Source of the DNA: Membranipora membranacea
Lineage: Eukaryota; Bryozoa; Gymnolaemata; Cheilostomatida; Membraniporidae
Assembly (NCBI GenBank): GCA_914767715.1
Contig: OU612070.1
Coordinates: 27,826,025 to 27,890,024 of the forward strand
Direction: 5' to 3'
DNA length: 64,000 nt
The notes beneath the pieces are model-generated. The model did no database searches. It had not been told where the DNA came from and saw nothing but the letters and a program-made list of their open reading frames with translations. Both the position numbers and the translations under genes were made by a program. How positions within the stretch are numbered: the stretch's first letter is position 1; every line of letters starts with the position of its first letter. This document shows positions 10,278 to 21,900 of the stretch, piece by piece.

Positions 10278-11999
10278 ATTAATTCAAATAATATTCTTGT
10301 TGATTAATATCAAAATTTGAAGTAAAATTTAGTGACTACTGAGACGATATAAAAGGGCTTTTGACTGAAGAGATACGTCGCTGAATAACACAAGGGTCGA
10401 AGCTTCACTCATCAGCATAATTGGCTTGAACCATTACACACCAGCCTACAAAGTTAGCTTCACCACTGAGAGCTGACAATGTTTTCTTAGATAGTATTTA
10501 TCTATTTCCTGCTCCCAGGAAGAGAAGTTTATATGATCGTGTTTTGTATTATTTTGATAGGGATGGTTTTTATCCCTTCAGCTGTATATAGTATATAAAG
10601 TCATAAAGTCATATATAATACACACCTTATTATCACATGTAAAGTAAGATCTAAAAGCTACAGGGCTGAGGATGTAATACTGGAACCCAGTAGTTCTGAT
10701 TTATGACCGTCTGAAATGTAGATGTATTACAGAGACCCATATGAAAGTGATGTTATATAAAACTATCAGCTTTGTGATGGTGTCATATATCATTCATGAG
10801 AACACAGATTATAGCTCTTATCCCAATGTACTATGTCTGAATAATCAAATAACTGTTACAATAAAACGGCAGATTCATAAATGCCTGGAAATTCCTACAA
10901 GCCATAAGTACATAAAACATATTTTCATAACCGTGACCCCAATGTTACGTCATGTTGAGGATTTGGTGGAATTGTATGGCGAGGGTCTTGCCAGTCTCTA
11001 AAATGTTACAGAGATTGTCAAAGTGATCTGGTATACCTCGTGTATTAGAACATATTATTTTTAATGTTGGTCAGTACTTATGGATAGAAAATAAATTTGG
11101 AAACTGTCTAGACATCTAGACATGTGACAGATAAATGAAGGATTAGATGAGTGTAAGTCAACTAAGATATCTATAATCATAAAACAAGACCGGTTCATAC
11201 TGTGATCCATATATAATAATCATTGTCTAAAAAAATGTTAGTAATGTGTTATTATTCGGATCAAAATCCTACAAACAATGCTACACAAAGTAAATTTATT
11301 TTAATATGGAGAAAACATTTGGGAGATGAAAAGTATCCCAGAATGCAGTTCATAAAGTGGGGAAAAAATGAGTTGATAAACCAATATGAAAATCCGGTTA
11401 AGTGTAATAAATAAAACTGTAACTGTATTACTATGTCAGCTAACCGTCGGCTATATGTGGAAGAAGGCAACTCCTATAAGCGGTGATATGTGGACTAAGG
11501 GTTACTGTATGATTGGTTGATGAGGTGGTATAACGTTTAGCAACAACATTGCCCGCTGTCCCAACACAAACTGAAGCTGTCAAAATCTGCCCATGACAAA
11601 AGTCACCCCGATGAAATCACAACAAGACCCAAGCTGGCGCACCCATGTCTGATTCAGAATAAAAAATCCCTTTGTAACGCAATATTGCGGGTTGCCACCA
11701 AGGCAGTGCAGAGGAAGACATCAAGAGGCTTTTGGCTAAGCTGTATAAACAGAAATTGATTGCACACACTTGAATCATCTTTGCTAATAAAAACAAAACA
11801 TTCTGGATATAATGTTATCAACTTGCTGTTAACCAATTTTAATTTGTATATCTAAACTCATTAATTTGTTTTGAAGGAAACCAAGCACAATAACAGATTT
11901 TTCTTACAGAATGTTCACATCGCTATAAATCTAGGAATGATACTACTGCTAGATGATGCTTACCTAATTAAATTTAGCTTGCAGAAAACAAATTATTAC
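10278..11999. other. No recognisable gene
   Basis: AT-rich sequence with several short frames of no coding character. A lone half-site of the recurring motif (GAAGGCAACTCC) lies near 11464. I see no RNA gene or mobile-element ends. Confidence 0.45.
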
Positions 12000-12201
12000 A
12001 GTGGAGTTTAATCACTAAATCGTCAGCTGTTTTATTTTCTTCTCTGAATCTGTCTCTTATAGATTGTAGTTCATATTTTAGTCCATTAGTCACATTTCTC
12101 ATTGTCTCATAGTCAATGTTAGAGTTTTCTCCCCAGTACATCTTCTGTAACTCAAACGCTTTAATCCTCCATTGTTCCTCTGTAGGTTTTCTGGTAGACA
12201 T
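12000..12201 (-). CDS. Unidentified coding exon, helical protein
   Basis: The minus-strand exon opens with ATG at 12201 (MSTRKPTEEQWRIKAFELQ) and ends at a GTAATA donor after 12000. An alternative start is a splice acceptor (ACCAG) at 12190. The 67 residues are rich in charged and helix-forming residues (YELQSIRDRFREENK) and look like real protein. Partner exons were not found. It lies 0.8 kb downstream of the ADAM gene's last exon on the same strand, so it could be an extra ADAM exon or a separate gene. Confidence 0.4.
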
Positions 12202-12264
12202 GGAGTTATAGAGAGAGTGTGACTTTAGTAGAAAGATGAGGTTTGCTATGAAAAAAGTTGTCAT

Positions 12265-12992
12265 GTTGTACTGTTATGTTAATATGTTATTATTCATATT
12301 CGCATTGTTATGTAGGATGTATAATGTCCTCCTGCAAATACATAGTTTTCATAGTTATGCTTCACTTTAAGGGATACCATGAACAGAAAATACTACTGCT
12401 GCCAATAAAATAATATTGATAAATACGCATAGACAAACCTGAACAAACTAAGGATATCATGAAAAAAAAATTAAACATGAATATCAACTAATTGAAAGTG
12501 AAATCCGTTCCCAATTTCAACGCTCTCCTTTTCTGTCTAAGGTATCGATAATAAGCAGGCCTTGATTGAGCCGAAAATATTGGGAGAAATAAAATGGGTG
12601 CTTTTTGAAAGTCTATCTATCTATACTGGGTGTATTTTCTTCTTCCAAGAACTTCATGCACAATAAACACAGCCACAAGAACCAGGAGCGGCTGTAAAAT
12701 ATCGATAAGGTTTTGCGATCTTTAATTCAATAAAACTCACCAGCAAACACCAAACTCTGACTGCATCCAGCAATATTTAGTAGCTACTGTAATATCTGAT
12801 GTATGATACTCTATTCACTAATATGTGATAGAAACTTCAACACTTTATATTCAGGTTTTTAGATGCTGGATGAACTGTGAATTTATGATTTATTAGGCAG
12901 GAAAGAGTTGTGTGCAGTGCTACAAAGAAGGCAGATTTATGTTCTGTGCTTTCGAGGTGATCGATTGAAATTTTGGAAATTATGGGCGTCAT
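12265..12992. other. Intergenic, no feature seen
   Basis: AT-rich sequence between the unidentified exon and the stop codon of the ADAM gene. It probably contains the ADAM 3' untranslated region, but I cannot place a poly(A) site with confidence. Confidence 0.4.
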
Positions 12993-15900
12993 TCATTCAA
13001 AGATAGTAAAATCTCCATACGCTGGAGGTGATTTGGACATTCTCACCACTAAAGGTACACCAATGAGTGCAACAAAGAAGATACCATCACTTCCTACTCC
13101 TCTTCTGTCGGCCAGTATCTCTGCTGGTATTGTTGTGATCAGAACAACATCAGAAGCGATGCTGTAATACTCAACTGGTTCCTTCTCTGTTAGAGAGCTG
13201 ATAGGTTTTCTTGTTACTCTTATTTCAGACGGCCATCCAGGCTCCACGCTACTAGGAGGTTCTGTTGTAGTTTCAATAGTTGGTGCTGGTATATCTACAA
13301 TAATTTTAATTCCTCTTTTAATATCAGTTTATATTCTAATTCACTGAAACAAATTTTTAAAGATTATAGTTTATGATATCTTTCATGTTCTTATAATTTT
13401 ATCAGGACTTCACTGGTAACATTGAAAGTAAAATGCAGAGCCGTAAAAAATGGACTGACCATATTATAGAGAATTGACAAAAATCTAAATTTTGAATATT
13501 TCCCTGTGTACATGCTCGATCTAAATGTCATATGTTACGTTGTGTATCAACTTTATGACTGATAAAAACTCTGGAGAGCACATAAGATCATATTAACAGT
13601 ATAGGCGATGCAAAAGGTTGATAATGCAAGGTATACAATATTTGAATATATGATTCATTGATTGTTTATTATGTGTGCGATTTTGTGTCCATTCTTCAAC
13701 CTTAGCTTGGGGATTTAAAATGTAATCCGGAAACGTATGTGATCCTCGTTTGCATTTTTTCCAGCTTCTGTCAAAATTGCATAGTTTTCACTCACCAGGA
13801 ACTTTCGATGTATGCGTCTCAACGAAATTGTCGCTCTTGTAGCCGCTCTGCTTTAAAAATTCATAACAGTGTCCCATATAGCATGTATGGTGTGGTCCGC
13901 ATCTAGACCCATCAGGCACTTGGGTTGGATCAAATTCATATTTAGCAACTGCAAAATATGTCTATAAGTTTAATATTTAGTCAAGATAAAAAAATCCATC
14001 TTTTGTCAAGTTGACAATTTTGAGTTACTTTACCATCCTACCAACTTCCTACTGCTACTAATTGTATGCAGATTTGGAGTTTTCCTGTCTATAAATTAAA
14101 ATAGGACAACTACAAATGGTAAAAGTCAACAAAGCTCACCCTTTTACTTATTTCACTGTATATTCGTCAATAATTAACGCATGTGAAGACATTCACAAAA
14201 AAACCTGTGTACTCTTAGTGGTATCTCTTGGAAAAATGCTAAACGAACCTTCTGTAGGACGGAGCATGACCGAAGTGCAGACCTTGCCTTTCCCTCCAAG
14301 GTCAACAACTTGTGGTTGAAGGAATTGAGTTTTATTAAGTGATTCCAGCTCACTGGCTGATACTTCACATTGAAGCAGGCCACATGTCTTATAGTAAATG
14401 CCAGTGCAGGGCCGAAATTTGTATACTCCTTTCTCAAGCCCATAGCCACAATTTCCTGATGCATTAGCTAAAAACCAGTTCAGTTATTATGATATGCAAT
14501 TCACCAGGTTTCTTATACACTATGAAAAGACCAAACAGGGGTGTTGTCGCCAACAGGTTTTTCTTTGTTACACGTGAAAGGAACATCTGAGATAGTTTTA
14601 ATTTTTTTATACTCTGGTTATGCTCTCCACAGCTGCAATCTGATATCAACTTGCCCCTCCTCAGTTTTAAATTTGTGCACCTTTCGATGATTTTAATGTC
14701 AGTATAACACGTTATCTGTCTGTCCAGACTATAGGCTATGATTTCTCATCCTCACGTTTCATCAAACCAATTTCAAAGCTAATCTATAAATCTGCTATTC
14801 ATTACACAACTCGGTAGCAGCATGGAGCAATATGCAATATGCATTATGCAATATGCAATATGCAATATGCAATATAGGGCAGCATAGTGCAAAATGCATA
14901 AACATATCTAAATACTCTAGACTGGACCTTGTAACCACGGTTACTGTTTTTGGCTATGGGGTATGGGGGACCTCCCCCAGAAAATTTCAAAAAATCAGAG
15001 GCAGTTCAAAGGCATTCCAGCCCTTTTTGAGAAGAAAATTAACAAGATATTGGCCACAGGGTTACAGGGAGAGACATTATCTTATCCTTACTGTGAGCAA
15101 TAATTGAAATTGAAAGAAGTCGGTGAACGTTTTATAGAGTGTAGAATGAGGATGCACAGTAATATATATGAAAAATACTGCTTACAGTAAAGAGGAGGAT
15201 TAGCAGACATTCAAATACTATGTGATTACTTTTAGATTTTGAAAATTGTAATAATCTTTTTTTTTGTGAACAAAGTCTTGTCAAAAATCTGATTTTTTTT
15301 GACCGCCACAGAGAAGGTTTTTGGAATGAGATGCCATGAACTTGTCAAGCTTGATCTCACTCTGCAACCAATTTAGAACATGCAATGTTCAGAGGCTGTT
15401 TGTTAAAGCTTGGCCCGTATGCTTTAAGCCAGTGCTGAGTGATAGCTCACATGTTTCAGTTTTAGATGTATTAAATTTTCCCATTATAAACAGCTTCATC
15501 AGTGCTGTCGCTTCATAATTCCTACATAATCACAAGGGGCCCCATTGAGCACCTGTTATCGATCAACATAAATAGAGTCAATGTGCATTTACAACACTTA
15601 GGGCATTTTTTGGAGTTTTTTTCAGAATGGACCTCCTGAAAAAAGTGGTAGGACCATGGCCCCCTGGCCCACCATATGAATACACCACTGAACCCAACAC
15701 ACCGAAGACAGCTGCAGGTATGAGCTCCATTGCTTGAACATGAGACTGTCTATTGAGATCCCCACATGGAGCAGTCACTTGATTGAGATTACCCCTTGTA
15801 CATTGTGCTTGTACACAACATATTATCTCATAGAAAGCTGGAAAGATGATCAGCTTAAAGTAGATTACAACCACAAAAGTTATATTTTAATATTTGATGC

Positions 15901-18900
15901 ATGATGACTTCCTTTTTCTAAATTTATATGTAATTAATAAATATTAAATTAAAAATATTGAAATATTACAGTTGCACACTCTCATCCGCCGTTTTGTTTC
16001 CGTAGTAGAAAAACCTAAGATGATTGGGTTAATTGAAATTCACAAACCAATCACAAAACAGTGTTTGGTGGGTATTTAAATTTCCTCGGTTTTTAACTGT
16101 TGAGCAAATAAAGAAGTAATCTTTGAATAACAATGGCACCTAAATGTTTTGTTTGTGGGCAGGCAAGGACCTATAGAGACCCTGTATTTCTCTGCCCTAC
16201 TTCAGGTGATGATTTTGTTCTATGGTGTAGTAAACTGCCCACCCTTGCCCAGAGTGCCAACCTAAAACCACTCATATGCAGCAGACATTTTGAGAGAGAG
16301 TGTGTTGTAAGAGTGAGGTGTGGGAGTAAGAGCATGTATGCTCTGCTTGCTCATGCTGTGCCTTCTCTGGCCATACAGACTAAAGAGGTGAGTCATAACA
16401 TACTTTATGAGGCATACAACTTATAGCTCATTTGCTGAAATGAATGAATGATTCTTAGTGTGGTGGATTTTCCACCACAGCTGAACATTCAACTATAAAT
16501 TCATGAATCATGAGTTGTCTTCCCCTTTCATCATTTTTATAACTTTTCTAATTTTAATAATAATATGCTTTTAATAACTGAATTTAACTATAACAATCCA
16601 TCTAAAATATTTCATCAGCCAGTATTATAATAATGCTTTTAATTACTGATTTTAACTCTTACACACCCATCCAGAATGTTCCCTGTTTCCTGCTGTTGCA
16701 TCAGCCAGTATCATATTACATTATGCTTTTTATAACTGAACATCAGAAGAGTCTAGTCAGTTAGTATGTAGCAGCTGAAGCAACAAGACCTTATATTTTC
16801 AAACTAGTAAACAGATCATCAAATAAAGTGCCTTACTGAACACAACCTATTGAAGTAAGTTTCTTGAGTTCTGCCTGCTGGCAGACCTCCCTGCCTTGAC
16901 ATAATGTTGCCTTGTTTGTACTCTGTTGTTAGACTGTAGCCTCCCTTGGGTAGTAGGTAGAGGCCAAGTGAAAACCCCCATTGCACCACTGCATCCATTG
17001 ACCTGATTGCCAGTCCAGTTCCAGTCCAGTTCAATCTAGTCCAGTTCCAGTCTAGCCCAGTCAAGCAATCTCGCAAAGATAGTTGTAAACCCAGAGCCAT
17101 TCCCCCCCCCCCCCATTTGGTTATTTATTTTATCTATACCCCTTCCCTCCCATTGATTATATTGTCCAACCCTCTTCCCCTGGCCCATTTGCTTCCTTTT
17201 GTCTCGCCCGACGAATAAGTAGTAATAATAGTTGTCCATCTCCCTTCCCTCCCCTATTCATTTTGCCTGATAAATATGTTAATAGTTTGTCCATATCCCT
17301 TCCCTCCCCAATTTATTTTTGCCTGATAAATATGTTAATAGTTTGTCCATATCCTTTCCCTCCCAAATTAATCTTGCCAGATAAATAATCCTCCTATCTT
17401 TGTCCACATATCCCCCCCCCCCCCCCCGAAAGCCAGTCCCAAAGTCAGGTCAATTATATCCCCAGCCCAGATAGAGTCGTCGTACTCGTTACCCCCCCTC
17501 AGTTAGAGTCGTCGTACTCGTTACCCCCCCCCCCCCCCTCAGATAGAGTCGTCGTACTCGTTACCCCCCCCCCCCCTCAGTTAGAGTCGTCGTACTCGTT
17601 ACCCCCCCCCCCCCTCAGTTAGAGTCGTCGTACTCGTTACCCCCCCCCCCCAGTAAGAGTCGTCGTACTCGGTATATTCCAGGCAGATAGAGTCGGCGTA
17701 CTCGCTTTAGAGTGTCGGCGTACTCAGTAGAAATAGGTAATGTGCGTGGTTGCAGTGGCGGGTATCGCCGCCTTAGGGTAACCCCCTCAAAATCCTCTAC
17801 AATGGTGGCAGCAGTGGGATCTGCTGGGGACACGCGCAGTCTGACAAAACAGGGTACATGGCAACTGTGTTAAAGGTGGGGGAGGGAGCCAGCAGGGCGC
17901 AGGGGTTGACAAGGCCGTCGACAGACTCGTTGTCCTTCAGGGGAGGCACTTAATGATAATCCCTATCCAAGTAACTGGTACAAAGCCCCATGTACCATGG
18001 CCAAACAAGCCTCTCTCTTACAACTACACTCCATGCTGGAAAGGAGCGCTGCTGAAATTGGAAGATGATCAACTGGTGATAAAATCTCAGTTGGACTCGG
18101 TCAATTTTGGTCAAACAACGCAACAGGCCCAGATTGAATAAATAAGAAGTGGAAAATGGAAGCCACCCCCTGTCACACAAATTACAACAGAAGCTACCCT
18201 AGTCAGCCAAACCCCACTATCCCTATCCAGCCAAACCCCACTATCCCTATTCAGCCATCCCTCCCTCCCCAAATGTTAAGAACCTGATTGACCAAGCCCA
18301 ACCCCCCGAATAAAATATGACCCCTCAGGCTAGTTTGCTTCATAAACAGGATGAGCTTATGCTGGAAGGGAGACTTCACAGCTCCCCTATATTCACTAAA
18401 TTTTGCAGTCTGATGAATGTAGGAATTGAGACCAGGAATGTCAATCTCTAAACCCCCCCCCCCCAACATATCCAGGTCTAGTGAGATGTATAACTTGACT
18501 CATGAAACCGTTACCAGTATTTGGCCACTCCCAACCCTTCACCGTTCCAGTCCTTGCCCAGTCCCAGTCCTTGCTCAGACCCAGTCCTTGTCCAGTCCAG
18601 TCCTTGACCTTAAAACCTTACCTATACCACAGCCTGGCCCAAAACAAGTAGGAGTTGTCCAACTCCAGTCCATCATGCTACCCACAATCCCCTCACATGT
18701 CCAGCCCTTATACAATAAAGCCTAAGGAGTTTACCTAAGCCAAAGTGTGAAGATCCAAGACACTAACAGCCTGATCCAAACATGTAGGCGGTGTCAACTC
18801 CAACATCCCCTACTGCCCACAAGCCCATACTTGTCCAACCCTTATACAATGAAGTCGTGGAGTTTGTCAAAGCCCAAGTGATTAGCTCCAAGACGCTAAA

Positions 18901-21900
18901 ATCCTGTCCCAATTCGCTGATGCGTTTTGCCGGAATGAAAATATACAAAAACCCTGTCTGCAAGAGGCCAAAATATAATCAGCATTATTGTCCCCTGTTA
19001 GGCAGTAATTATCTCTATGTGCTCGCCCCCAGATTCCCTGTCCCATTCATAGACCTTCCCAAAGCCCCTACCACTGCCCGCACTGCTGATTGCCCGTCCA
19101 AAACCCAATACCGCCCGTACCCCTGTACCCCCAGACAGCTCTACATACATACAGAACGATAGCGTACAATGGCAGAGGACACCTTACGACAGATAGAAGA
19201 ACAGTACCCACAGATACAAGACAAAGACGAAGAAAATAAGAAAAGTTAGAAGGGAGAGTGTGGTGGATTTTCCACCACAGCTGAACATTCAACTATAAAT
19301 TCATGAATCATGAGTTGTCTTCCCCTTTCATCATTTTTATAACTTTTCTAATTTTAATAATAATATGCTTTTAATAACTGAATTTAACTATAACAATCCA
19401 TCTAAAATATTTCATCAGCCAGTATTATAATAATGCTTTTAATTACTGATTTTAACTCTTACACACCCATCCAGAATGTTCCCTGTTTCCTGCTGTTGCA
19501 TCAGCCAGTATCATATTACATTATGCTTTTTATAACTGAACATCAGAAGAGTCTAGTCAGTTAGTATGTAGCAGCTGAAGCAACAAGACCTTATATTTTC
19601 AAACTAGTAAACAGATCATCAAATAAAGTGCCTTACTGAACACAACCTATTGAAGTAAGTTTCTTGAGTTCTGCCTGCTGGCAGACCTCCCTGCCTTGAC
19701 ATAATGTTGCCTTGTTTGTACTCTGTTGTTAGACTGTAGCCTCCCTTGGGTAGTAGGTAGAGGCCAAGTGAAAACCCCCATTGCACCACTGCATCCATTG
19801 ACCTGATTGCCAGTCCAGTTCCAGTCCAGTTCAATCTAGTCCAGTTCCAGTCTAGCCCAGTCAAGCAATCTCGCAAAGATAGTTGTAAACCCAGAGCCAT
19901 TCCCCCCCCCCATTTGGTTATTTATTTTATCTATACCCCTTCCCTCCCATTGATTATATTGTCCAACCCTCTTCCCCTGGCCCATTTGCTTCCTTTTGTC
20001 TCGCCCGACGAATAAGTAGTAATAATAGTTGTCCATCTCCCTTCCCTCCCCTATTCATTTTGCCTGATAAATATGTTAATAGTTTGTCCATATCCCTTCC
20101 CTCCCCAATTTATTTTTGCCTGATAAATATGTTAATAGTTTGTCCATATCCTTTCCCTCCCAAATTAATCTTGCCAGATAAATAATCCTCCTATCTTTGT
20201 CCACATATCCCCCCCCCCCCCCCCGAAAGCCAGTCCCAAAGTCAGGTCAATTATATCCCCAGCCCAGATAGAGTCGTCGTACTCGTTACCCCCCTCCGTT
20301 AGAGTCGTCGTACTCGTTACCCCCCCCCCCTCAGATAGAGTCGTCGTACTCGTTACCCCCCCCCCCCTCAGTTAGAGTCGTCGTACTCGTTACCCCCCCC
20401 CCCCCCAGTAAGAGTCGTCGTACTCGGTATATTCCAGGCAGATAGAGTCGGCGTACTCGCTTTAGAGTGTCGGCGTACTCAGTAGAAATAGGTAATGTGC
20501 GTGGTTGCAGTGGCGGGTATCGCCGCCTTAGGGTAACCCCCTCAAAATCCTCTACATTAGCAGTCCAAGCAGAACAACCGGCCACAGGCAGTTCCTAGAG
20601 TGTTCCATGTTCATCACACTATCCTTCATAAGGTTGGTTGGTCTGACCTAGTATGCTAAGACAGGCGGCTATGTCTGGCAATGGTTCTATTCAGTCACAC
20701 CAAAAAGTATGTTTTTCCATCTTGACAAACCTCCAAAAAGACTGAGTGCTGCAACTGAAGTAGTCTTCCATTAGTAATTGAGTATATGTTACTCCTTGGT
20801 TGCTAATGATTGTGACTAAGGTAAGGTATTTTTGCTGCAAACCTCTGTGTGATTGTGAGCAGCTGGCTATGTTAGGGTGTGCAGTACCTTAGTCAACCTT
20901 TTAACAGCAACGTTTATCGTTGTCATTGAAGGTGGAAGGTTTGGGCAGTATATGTACCCATCGTCCCCAGGACCACTCTAAATTTCTCATAATCAATTCT
21001 TTGACGGTCTTTCATTCGCATGGCATGCCTGCCAGCTTGTAACATAGCCATGCGAATGGCCTGATAAATACAATCAGGTGGGGACGTTAGCTCGGTGAAA
21101 AGCCGAGGGGTTCTGGCAGGTACTATTGCATAAGTGTTGTTCTTTTTTCTAGCCTACTGTTGATAACCATCCTATGACTGTTGTAAGTAAACTTCGTTTT
21201 TTATTATTAATGGCAATGTTTAACACTTGTTTTGAATTCATTACAGTTATATTTGCACTTCTCACTTCTATTCACTCGCGGTGAAATAAAAATCACCATG
21301 GTGGCAAAGTCGAGTTCTCATTTTACTTTATTTTCTTTCATGCTCACACTGCTCTCCCTGTATTATCGGTAAGTTATCAGGTGGTAAACCTACACATGAG
21401 CTGCTAGGAGTATGTGATCAGCAATAAGCAGCTCGGGACCTCTATCCTCTAGCCTCTATCACTGTTGAAGGATACAATGTGTATACCCTACCCTTCCCTG
21501 GTCTCACTAGCTTATTTTTTAGAAAGTTGTCTTCCCACAGTGTAAAAGAAGGCAACTCACTGGCTTTTATTTGGGTAATCAAGTGATGTGAATGTTATAG
21601 TGATCAGTGACAAAAGTATCAAAGTCTGTAGAACTCTTATGCTAACAATCATGAGACTAGCTACACCTTTCAAAGTTAGCAGTGAAGCTACCCTGCTGTT
21701 GTATTTTTTCAAGCAACTGTATAAGAAATATAAATCACAAACCATATCTGTATTCATTCAAAATACATTCACACAGGAAAAAGGAGTCATGTGTGACATA
21801 ATAGGACGTGAGATCGCTGGATGTGAGCATGATTATGCTAAGGTACCACCGCCTGCTGCCATCCCACCGCCACCTAAGGAGCAGCCAGCAACATCTACGC

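Larger units (their letters stand above)
16459..20556 (+). mobile_element. Non-autonomous LTR retrotransposon, young, 4.1 kb
   Basis: Two long direct repeats (16459-17801 and 19259-20556) begin TG and end CA. They are flanked by a 4-bp duplication TTAG (16455-16458, 20557-20560). A primer-binding site one base after the 5' LTR and a purine tract before the 3' LTR fix the orientation as plus. The 1.46-kb interior has no gag, protease, reverse transcriptase or integrase, only proline-rich, low-complexity frames. It must have moved using proteins of a related element. Outside length changes in homopolymers and a minisatellite, the LTRs look almost identical, so insertion is recent. It lies at the 3' end of intron 1 of the THAP transposase gene. 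Confidence 0.93.
20633..21776 (+). other. Intron of THAP transposase gene
   Basis: An open stretch near 20694-20760 (SMFFHLDKPPKRLSAATE) may be an additional exon, but it does not fit the flanking phases. The rest is non-coding and includes the 12-bp-stem hairpin at 21013-21058 and the motif hairpin at 21525-21557. Confidence 0.4.

Noticed and set aside
14940-15665. A further DNA transposon
   Set aside because: GGGGGACCTCCCCC and CAGTGGTGTATTCA-like ends were seen but could not be paired as inverted termini with a target duplication.
16819-17239. Open frames inside the LTRs, duplicated near 19619-20036
   Set aside because: They are repeated because the LTR is repeated, consist of repeat-derived low-complexity sequence, and match no retroelement protein.
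18426-19162. Proline-rich frames inside the LTR element as gag
   Set aside because: No CCHC knuckle, capsid-like or protease motif. The sequence is built of CAGTCC-type repeats.
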